From: Odiellus spinosus
Taxonomy: Eukaryota > Arthropoda > Arachnida > Opiliones > Phalangiidae
Direction: 5' to 3'
NCBI GenBank assembly: GCA_963920705.1
Contig: OY987240.1
Span: 4,945,426-5,009,425, forward strand
DNA length: 64,000 nt
The position numbers were made by a program, and so were the translations under genes. How positions within the stretch are numbered: position 1 is the stretch's first letter; every line of letters starts with the position of its first letter. The notes under the pieces were generated by a model. The model was not told where the DNA came from. It was given only the letters and a program-made list of their open reading frames with translations, and ran no database searches. Of the stretch, positions 57,178 to 64,000 are shown in pieces.

Positions 57178-59299
57178 TCCAGGCATGTCGAAGTTGGATT
57201 TTGAAATTTGTCAAAGCGCAGATGAAGAAGAATCATTACCTGAAAGCAATCTTTGTTTTACTTCAACGAAACCGTTAGAAGAACTGGTCAAAAGTGCCAT
57301 TGGTTCAACTTGCAACATAGATAGCTGTGGAAAAGAGCTCTCTTTCAAATCTTATTTTAAGGGTGCGAAGTTTTGTGTGTCTTGGAAATGCTGTAAGCGA
57401 AAAAGTTACCATTATAACAAATGGGAATCTACCCCAGGGAACTTTAATCTCAAACTGGCTGGTGGATTGTTGTACTCAGGATGTTCTTTCTCAAAGGTTG
57501 ATATACTTGACATAGGAGTTTTTTCTAATTTACTAGCAATGAAATGGTTTTTAATGTAATAATATTTCTTACCCTTCTAGTTTGATAAATTTTGTAAATT
57601 GCTAAATTTGAAAGCGATTGGAACGACATCCATTATTGATAAACAAGTCAATAAATGTTATCCTGCAATAATGCAATTTTGGGATTCCGAACAAGTAAGG
57701 CGTTAAATATGTACAGGGTTCATACAAACCTGCATAACCTGGAAATTTCAGAGAAATCAGTTTTGCAAAAGTTGTATGAACCCTTATGTAATATTTTAAT
57801 ATAAATATATATTTTTATTCCAGGTGTCTATGCTCGCAAACAGAACTGACGGTCTAATTATATGCTGCGATGCGCGTATGGATTCTCCTGGGTATTCAGC
57901 AAAGCATTGCACTTACACTGCCATTGATCTGAAAACTCAAAAAATCATAGCAGTGGAATTTGCTGATTGCCGCTTAACTGAAAATAAAAGCACAAATATG
58001 GAGGTGCTTTGTTTTCGAAGGCTTCTTAACAAGTTGGAAAAACACTGCACCGTAGCAGAAATTGTGACTGATGGTCACAAAGAAATAAAGGCTGTTATGA
58101 GTAGTACCACCGATATTGCTTTTATCACACTTTCTAATTTAACCCTAAAATGTTTTTTTTTCTTAGGAAAAGAGTTTCCACACATAAAGCATTCTCATGA
58201 TATTTGGCATGTCGCAAAAATTGTGAAAAAACGCATTGCCACTGTGAGTTATTTTGTATAAGAAATTTACTTTTATAGCTTGCTTTCAATATAAAATTAT
58301 GTTTTAGGTTTCTAAGCAAAAAGAGTGTAATGAGCTGGTGAAATGGATAGAGGACATCATCACCCATTTTTGGTGGTGTGCCAAAAACTGTGAGGGAAAT
58401 GCTAACACCATGATAGTATGTAGCATTAAGCTTTGGTTCAATTTTGGAAATTTGTAAAATTTTGATATATTTGTAGATGCTTTGGATTTCTCATCTGCAC
58501 CATGTTCAGAATATTCACGAATTTCCGCTAGGCCAATGTAGACATGAGGAACTAGATGAAAAAGATCGTACGAAACCATGGCTGAAAAAATCAAGTGTAG
58601 CATTTACGGAACTTCAAAAAATTATCTGCGACAAACAATTTTTGAAAGATTTTCCCTACTATGTGAACTTTAGGTTTGTACTTTTAGGAAATATTTGAAG
58701 CCTGGTAATGAAAAACATTTCTAAACATATTTAGACATACTGGAGCTTTGGAATCATACCATAGTATGTTACTAAAATATACTCCAAAAAGACTCAACTA
58801 TCCGTAAGTTTATACACAAAGTTATGAATTCCCAGTCACTAATTAAATATGAACTAATTTTAGATGGAAAGGGTATATTGCGAGAAATGTTTTAGCAATA
58901 CTAGACTACAATAGCAGCATTTTTCGTCCATTGGCTATTGACAAACAAGGAAATTCACGGTTGGATAGTTTAAATTTTTGTAATATGAATCAATGTTCCA
59001 ACATAGTATTTTTTTTTAACAGAATGAAAGCCAAATTTTCGAAGGTCACTTCTAGATGGACTGCAGTTCCTGTTAAAATTCCTAAAACACACCAATATGC
59101 AAAGGATCTGTTGCATCTCACATTGTCTGAAGAGGTTGTACGCGATATATCAGACATCTTCCCTGAAGATCCCGCGAAGACAGTGAACCGTAAAAATATC
59201 GCCAAGACTCCTTGTCCATCTAGATGCGAGTTAGTTGCAGCGCGGGAAAAGTACTCCAAGTTCGGCCCTTCTTTCAGTCATGACTTTACTGAGTTGTAA
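57178..59299 (+). CDS. Transposase gene, 3' exons: DDE catalytic region
   Basis: Exons by GT-AG sites with continuous phase: 57178-57496, 57581-57694, 57824-58100, 58167-58243, 58308-58415, 58477-58673, 58735-58803, 58864-58959, 59023-59299 (about 510 codons). They code a cysteine cluster (CNIDSCG, CVSWKCC), the LLYSGCSFSKFDKF block, then CCDARMDSPGYSAKH (first Asp), IVTDGHKEI (second Asp), HDIWHVAKIVKK, a W..HLHHVQNIHEFP and CRHEEL region, and TGALESYHSMLLKY (likely the catalytic Glu). It ends with WKGYIARNVLAILDYN and a C-terminal SFSHDFTEL. This order is that of the large family of Kolobok-type transposases known as uncharacterised proteins in fish and cnidarians. The enzyme cuts element ends and inserts at TTAA. 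An AATAAA lies at 59822. Donor 57497 (AAG/GTTGAT) and intron 58960-59022 are the least certain joins. Confidence 0.8.
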
Positions 59300-59870
59300 T
59301 GGTTACTTATGGGTAGTTTTTCATTTTTATATACTGAGTTTTATAATTTTCTCGCAACTGTGGGAATATTTTTTCTATTGCTTATGAATTGCTTTTCAGC
59401 ATTTATTTTTTATATAGTGGTTACTTTCTCATACCCTTTTAATGTTGTTTTTGTATTTTCTCCCATCTTCGTTTTTAACTGTGGGAGTTTTTTCTACTGC
59501 TTGTGTTTTGTTTTCTTCTATATTCAAGATTTTTAAATTTGTAAATGTTTGTATAGTTTCTCCCAGTTCTAGGAGTTTTTTCCTTTGATATTTATGTAAT
59601 ACTTACCTGCTCATACCCCTTTTTTTAATGTTGCTTTTCTATTTCCTCCCATGTTTGGGTTTTTATTGTATTATGTATTATTTTTAATCCTGTAACAATT
59701 GAATACCTTTCTAGTTTTTGAGTCATGTCCTGGATTTATTGTTTACATGTTTAGGGTAAGCTGGAAAAGGTCAGATACTTTATTTATAATAGTAAAGGTC
59801 TTGTTCCTGACTCACGCAAGTTTAATAAACAGTTTAAATGTATAACAATGATGATTATTTTTAAGGATTC
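59300..59870. other. 3' untranslated and intergenic DNA between convergent genes
   Basis: T-rich with repeats of TGTGGGAGTTTTTTCTA type. A plus-strand AATAAA at about 59822 and minus-strand AATAAA (TTTATT at 59778-59783) suit the two converging transcripts. Confidence 0.5.
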
Positions 59871-61050
59871 TTACAAAATGACAAAAGGCAAATAACCTTT
59901 GTAGTTACCTTCAGGATAAGGGAAGGTTTCCCGTATTTTCAAAACCACACAGGAAGGTATTACCCTCCTATTACCAATACCCAATTTACCCCATTGCCAA
60001 AATATAAATTGGCGATAAGCGGCATATCTGAAGGGTTTGTTAACATCCCCGTCTTCAATATGCAAGTGCACTAAATATCGGCGCATTTCAATTTGAATCT
60101 GTAGAGCTTCGCGATTCAAAATCAAATTATCAAAATTATCATACTCAGTGATAAACTGTTATTAGGATCCCTAATCCTCTTGCAGCATTTATTTTCTACC
60201 GCAGTCGGCATTGGTCGACACTTCAGACATTTGCAGTATGGTGGAATATCACCATTAGAGAATGGAGGCCGCTTATCAGGGATGTCTTTTGTCAACCGAA
60301 CATTTTCAATCAATTTGTCAATGTCCTCATTTGAAACCTCTCCTGGAATGTTATCCGCACTAGCCGACGACTCTGACGAGCCTAAAAAATCCATAAAGGA
60401 TATGAACGGATGTTGTATTTGAATATTTTTCAAAATAGTTCTAGCTTCGTTAAGAGTTAATTCATTAACTTTAACTACCTTGCTTGTAGGTAAATTGCTA
60501 GGTATTGCGCTGCAAATGGTTTTAGGACGGGAGATGATCTCGGGGACGGGGATGGAGATATTCTTTGGGATGGGGATGCAAATATTCTCAGGGCCGGAGA
60601 TGGTCCTGGGGCCGGAGATGGTCTCGGGGCCGGAGATGGTCTCGGGGCCGGAGATGGTCTCGGGGCCGGAGATGGTCTCGGGGCCGGAGATGGTCAAGGA
60701 AACAGAGATATTCTCCAAGCTGGAAATAGTCTCGGGGACAGTTTCAACCCTGTAGCCGGTCTAAGCAACAGAAATTTGAAAATCATACATATACAGAATA
60801 TATAAGCAAAAGTATTTACCTGATTTTTAGAATCCAATTTCATTGTTTTGATTTGCTTTGAAAATTTAGCCTTGGGTTGCCGTTTATTCCTGGGAATTGG
60901 CTGATCCCCATGTCCAGAAGGCTTTCCATTTGCACAGTCAACTTGTGTACCACACGAACAATCACTAGTACATCTAACGTTTTGTGCTCGGCACAAACAA
61001 ATGTTTCTGTTCTTCGCACTGAGGCAATTTGTTGTACAATTACAAGCCAT
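59871..61050 (-). CDS. Cysteine-rich (CXC-like) protein with C-terminal P2RX7_C domain, transposon-borne, one frameshift
   Basis: Start ATG 61050 (GAATTATGG). Exon 1 61050-60820 encodes CNCTTNCLSAKNRNICLCRA with VRCTSDCSCGTQVDCAN, a CXC-type (tesmin/TSO1-like) zinc-binding pattern, then a basic stretch (RNKRQPKAKFSKQIK). A 59-bp intron (60761-60819, CAG/GTAAAT..TTGCTTAG/ACC) keeps phase. Exon 2 begins TGYRVETVPETISSLENISV, continues into five ISGPET repeats (an 18-bp minisatellite at 60592-60690) and an acidic linker. The P2RX7_C domain follows: PPYCKCLKCRPMPTAVENKC, then, after a single-base frameshift near 60140-60155, FRYAAYRQFIFWQWGKLG and NRRVIPSCVVLKIRETFPYP, ending at 59871. Function unknown. 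CXC suggests DNA binding, and the P2RX7_C end a protein or zinc-binding module. An accessory transposition protein or captured host gene is inferred. Confidence 0.7.
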
Positions 61051-61343
61051 AATTCTTATCACTATTTTCAACTTGCAGTGCAAGTCTTGCACAGTTACGA
61101 AGCGTATAAAACCACCAAGGCTCACCTGAGTCCGAACAAAACACGTGGTAGAAACACCGAAATTAATTGGAGCAAGATGGCGCTAGAAGCTGCCCTTTTA
61201 CACCTTTTCTAAATTGTCTCCAACACCCCAGAAAAAGAGTTATTTTTCAAACCAAAAGTAGTATAGAAGGGAGGGTCGCTAAAAACTGAGGGGGGAAGCA
61301 GTAGACATGAGGGAGCCGCCAAGGCAGTGAAGGACTCCTTTAA

Positions 61344-62160
61344 AAAGATTAAAAATCGTTAAGATCGCTAAGCCTACTTTGGTTACAGCTTAATTGACGA
61401 TTAACGTTTCAGTACAGATGAAAATTAAAGAGAACCAAATGAGTTAAAATAGCTTTGTAAGTCAAAGAAGAGTCTTTTCAAAAAAATTTATTCATTTATC
61501 CATGAAAAATATAACGTTTTAATTACTGGCTGAATTAAAAAAAAAAATGGATAAAATGCAACTTTATTTATTATAACCTTTAACCCACATTTTTATGTAA
61601 CATTTGTTGTCTGGCAAAAATTAAGGGTATATTCCTATTGCGCCGAATTCCGTCAAAATTTTTGATGAAATTAGCCAAACGGCGGGTTTGCTATTTGTAA
61701 CCCTTCCCGTCCGAATCCCTCTTAAAATGTTTCGTTTTTAATCACTTTTAAACTTAATTCCCATCAATTTAAAGACAAATAGGCCAAAATAGGCCAATAA
61801 TTTAAAGGTTTTTCACTTTTTTCTGCCCCTCAACCTTTAAAAACTGTGGGAAAATAATAATATAAACTTTTCACACCTCAGTGTTAAACGACATCCCAAG
61901 TCGACCGATCTTATAGAACCTTAACTAAGAAAAACCTTATCCCTCAGCGACATTATTTAAGAGTCGTACTGACATCAACTTCCAAAATCTGAGAAATGTT
62001 TTTTTGGGTCACCAAGGGCCTATTTCCACTTAAATTAGCTAAGATACATTTCCCCTCGACAATAGCTAAGAACCAATAATCAGGTAGAAAAATGACGTCG
62101 CTCTGGGAGTTGACCAATTAGAATAAACGACCCCTCCGTCGATAAATACGAACATGGTCA
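61344..62160. other. No recognised gene
   Basis: AT-rich flank of the transposon. Nothing supported. Confidence 0.4.
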
Positions 62161-62224
62161 GTTAACCGAGGTTCGAAGTTGAGAAAAACAAATGACGCAC
62201 GATCACCTGAGCGAATTCTGGATG

Positions 62225-62310
62225 GAAAGTTCTAGAAGGTTCGGCCCGGACGACAAAGAAAGGAGAAGGGTATATATAGAAAAAAGGGGGAGAAAAAATT
62301 AACAGTTGGG
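62225..62310 (+). promoter_or_regulatory. Heat-shock-type promoter: HSE, TATA box, initiator-like site
   Basis: GAAagTTCtaGAAggTTC (62225-62242) is a perfect four-unit heat-shock element. GTATATATAGA (TATA box) is at 62270-62280, and an initiator-like AACAGTTG lies 30 bp further on at 62301. The order and spacing are those of inducible heat-shock promoters. No heat-shock protein coding sequence follows in the window. The first ORF of note starts at 63201, so the transcript may be a transposon or non-coding RNA, or coding exons lie beyond the window. Confidence 0.6.
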
Positions 62311-62679
62311 TTCGAAAATTGATAAACGAAGATCGTCAGATAAAAGAGCGGAAGCCAAGTCCGACGCAACGGCGGCTAAAGCCGATGAGAAAAGATCCCC
62401 CGCTGGGACAATAGAATATCGCAGGGTCGGAACCCTTTAACGGACGAAATAATATAACATTAAACTTTAAAAATATATAAAAGCGCGGAAAAACATTACT
62501 TTCAAAAGGAATCCAATGCCAGAGACTTCGAAAACCCCGCCTAAAGGACAGAACGAGATTATCCCTCTGGGATCCGAAACCGACCGAAACGTAATCCACC
62601 AGGAAGCTGACGAAAAACACACGATGAGCCCCCAGATGACCCTTATCGAGAATCATATGAGAAGAACGTAATTAATAAA

Positions 62680-62826
62680 AGAGGAAATCCGAGAAACCGA
62701 CTGAGAAGCGTAGTCCGTTGTCAACGAAATCTGAGGAAAAGAGCCCCACATTTCTAATTCATCCAAGAGGAAATCTGAGAAGCCGACTGAGAAGTGTAGT
62801 CCGTTGTCAACGAAATCTGAGGATAA
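62680..62826. repeat. Direct repeat of about 60-70 bp
   Basis: AAGAGGAAATCCGAGAAACC with GACTGAGAAGCGTAGTCCGT and TGTCAACGAAATCTGAGGA (62680-62738) recurs with few changes at 62768-62826. The block lies downstream of the HSE promoter. Confidence 0.8.
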
Positions 62827-63043
62827 GACTGTATTATAATCGCCGTTTGAACCTGTTGTGATTTTGCCCCCTCCCCTCGTGTTTAAGCCAGATTGAATGT
62901 CGGGTTATTGTTGAGTAAAGTAGAAAATCCGAGAGTAAGAAAATAACGTACCCTTAACCCTTTAGAAAAGGTCTAGACAGTTAAAAGTATTGAAATTCAC
63001 AGAGAAAGTGAAGGTATTTCCCGACAGAACCCCCCCCCCTTTT

Positions 63044-63078
63044 TACCTCCCCGAGTGAACTTGTTCACGGGGAGGTTT
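63044..63078. repeat. Hairpin CCTCCCCGAGTGAAC / GTTCACGGGGAGG
   Basis: A 30-bp near-perfect inverted repeat with a TT loop, followed by TTTTACGTTCGTCGTGTCTG and a TGTGTCTG microsatellite. Its core (GTGAAC..GTTCAC within a CTCC/GGAG stem) resembles the two hairpins at 49185-49291. Confidence 0.7.
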
Positions 63079-63200
63079 TACGTTCGTCGTGTCTGTGTGT
63101 CTGTGTGTCTGTCACTTCCGGTGTAAGCGGATATCCTGTGTAACCGGATATCACGTGACCTAGCACGTAGAGCAAAAATCTTGGGACTCAAGACGTAAAC

Positions 63201-63521
63201 ATGCCATCTTATCGTTCAATTCCGTTCAACGGGAATTCCTATAATCAGGCTGCCACATGGATAAGCTTCAGGTGTCGTGCGATTTTATGCATATTATCGC
63301 CTTCCACCATCCAATTGAAGGCGATTATACACAATGGGACGTCTCCCACTGTTATAATCACCTCCGACCATCCTAACGCACCAAGGTTCAACCTCCAGTT
63401 TCCGATCTCAGCGGGCCATATTAGCGAGGCGTCCCTCACTAATATGTTCCACATCAATCATCAACTCGCCCCCTCTACGGGTCAGATTTTCGTTCGTAGC
63501 TACACTGAGCGCCTGGTGTAA
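63201..63521 (+). CDS. Unrecognised 106-residue ORF
   Basis: ATG 63201 in context AAACATGCC, stop TAA 63519-63521. The predicted product (starts MPSYRSIPFNGNSYN, includes LQFPISAGHISEASLTNMF) has balanced amino-acid use, no low complexity, no membrane segment and no motif I know. The local base composition is less AT-rich than its surroundings. It lies about 900 bp downstream of the HSE promoter. It could be a small gene, an exon or part of a transposon. Chance openness is also possible. Confidence 0.35.
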   Translation: MPSYRSIPFNGNSYNQAATWISFRCRAILCILSPSTIQLKAIIHNGTSPTVIITSDHPNAPRFNLQFPISAGHISEASLTNMFHINHQLAPSTGQIFVRSYTERLV

Positions 63522-64000
63522 TAACTACCTCCAGACATTGAACAGGGGGTGGGTTCCCCTTTCTTCACAGCTTTAAGTTACAGATACCTAATAATGTTTT
63601 TCGAACGCCTTATATACCACTTTTTTTACACTAACGCGTTGTAGCCTTATGGCGTGGTATCTTTCAGTGAATTGAAACGAAATGTTCATTTAAACTATAA
63701 TTAAAATTTCTTAAATTACTTAACTTAGTCTAATTAATAATTTCGCTGAAAATTAAATTAAAATTAAATGTTATTTTAGAAGATATTTAAGAAATTGTCT
63801 AAGAATTTTGTGAAATTTGTGTGTTCAATACCAGCTCGAGTTGGCAGCACGCGTTAAGCTATTTTCCATGTACCATTTAGTCCAAAAACATAGGTATAAA
63901 GGTATTGTAGGCTTAGGCTTGCTGCAAACTCAGGGTGGATTGGAAAACTAATACAGTTCAACTTCTACGCATATGGAAGTAGTCTTGTTTTTTATCTATT
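63522..64000. other. No recognised gene
   Basis: AT-rich flank up to the window edge, no feature supported. Confidence 0.4.

Larger units (their letters stand above)
50073..61339. mobile_element. TTAA-flanked autonomous-type DNA transposon (Kolobok-like) with two genes, split by a copia insertion
   Basis: Ends AGGAGTCCTTCACGGCCGTG (left) and the complement of CAAGGCAGTGAAGGACTCCT (right) are inverted repeats of about 22 bp with few mismatches. TTAA flanks both sides (50069-50072 and 61340-61343). TTAA target duplication, terminal AGGAG and the family of the encoded DDE transposase together point to the Kolobok superfamily. A piggyBac is excluded by the protein. Cargo: transposase gene (plus, 50277-59299) and a cysteine-rich/P2RX7_C gene (minus, 61050-59871), convergent. 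Without the copia the element is about 6.1 kb. A TA duplication with ends AAGGAG cannot be excluded from the sequence alone. Confidence 0.8.

Noticed and set aside
50073..61339. piggyBac identity because of the TTAA target site
   Set aside because: The encoded protein has the CDAR/TDGH/LESYH family order of Kolobok-type transposases and lacks the piggyBac DDD domain and C-terminal RING-like zinc finger.
62336..62656. Minus-strand 106-codon ORF
   Set aside because: Arises opposite the region downstream of the HSE promoter. No motif, and its aromatic and serine content fits antisense of purine-rich DNA.
1..64000. tRNA, rRNA and CRISPR features
   Set aside because: I found no cloverleaf-forming sequence with A and B boxes, no rRNA-like block and no spaced repeats of CRISPR type. 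The tandem arrays have no unique spacers.

Overview
This is AT-rich metazoan nuclear DNA, most likely from an invertebrate. The evidence is GT-AG introns, LTR retrotransposons, a metazoan-type P2RX7 C-terminal domain, many palindromic non-autonomous transposons, satellites and long homopolymers. There are no bacterial operons, ribosome binding sites or CRISPR arrays, and I could not identify the species. Almost all of the window is mobile or repetitive DNA. Few open frames are real genes.

Layout. 1-5132: a Ty1/copia element with an intact gag-pol frame (plus strand, cut by the window edge), inserted into the gag of a second, minus-strand copia element. 5.7-7.0 kb: a cluster of small inverted-repeat elements. 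8122-8346: an exon coding the first half of a P2RX7 C-terminal (P2RX7_C) domain. 8.7-22 kb: large fold-back elements, some carrying arrays of perfect heat-shock elements, plus a copia 3' fragment. 23.8-24.6 kb: a 26-bp satellite. 27.7-33.0 kb: a complete but broken Ty3/gypsy element with 200-bp LTRs and a GGAAA target duplication. 33-37 kb: GGGTC-rich repeats and unrecognised charged ORFs. 42.4-45.3 kb: a 2.9-kb transposon built around a 2.3-kb near-perfect palindrome. 45821-45995: an exon coding the second half of the P2RX7_C domain, phase-compatible with the exon 37 kb upstream. 46.9-49.7 kb: an inverted-repeat structure enclosing a very homogeneous 14-bp satellite.

50073-61339 is a TTAA-flanked DNA transposon (Kolobok-like) with two convergent, intron-containing genes. 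One codes a DDE-type transposase. The other codes a cysteine-rich (CXC-like) protein ending in a P2RX7_C domain. A 5.1-kb copia element with a GATAC target duplication has inserted into a transposase intron. The transposase gene also holds a tandemly triplicated short exon.

61.3-64 kb is mostly non-coding. It holds one strong heat-shock-type promoter signature (HSE, TATA, initiator-like) and one unrecognised 106-codon ORF.

The two P2RX7_C copies, one apparently host-like and split across a TE-filled intron and one inside a transposon, together with the HSE-bearing fold-back elements, are the most unusual content.
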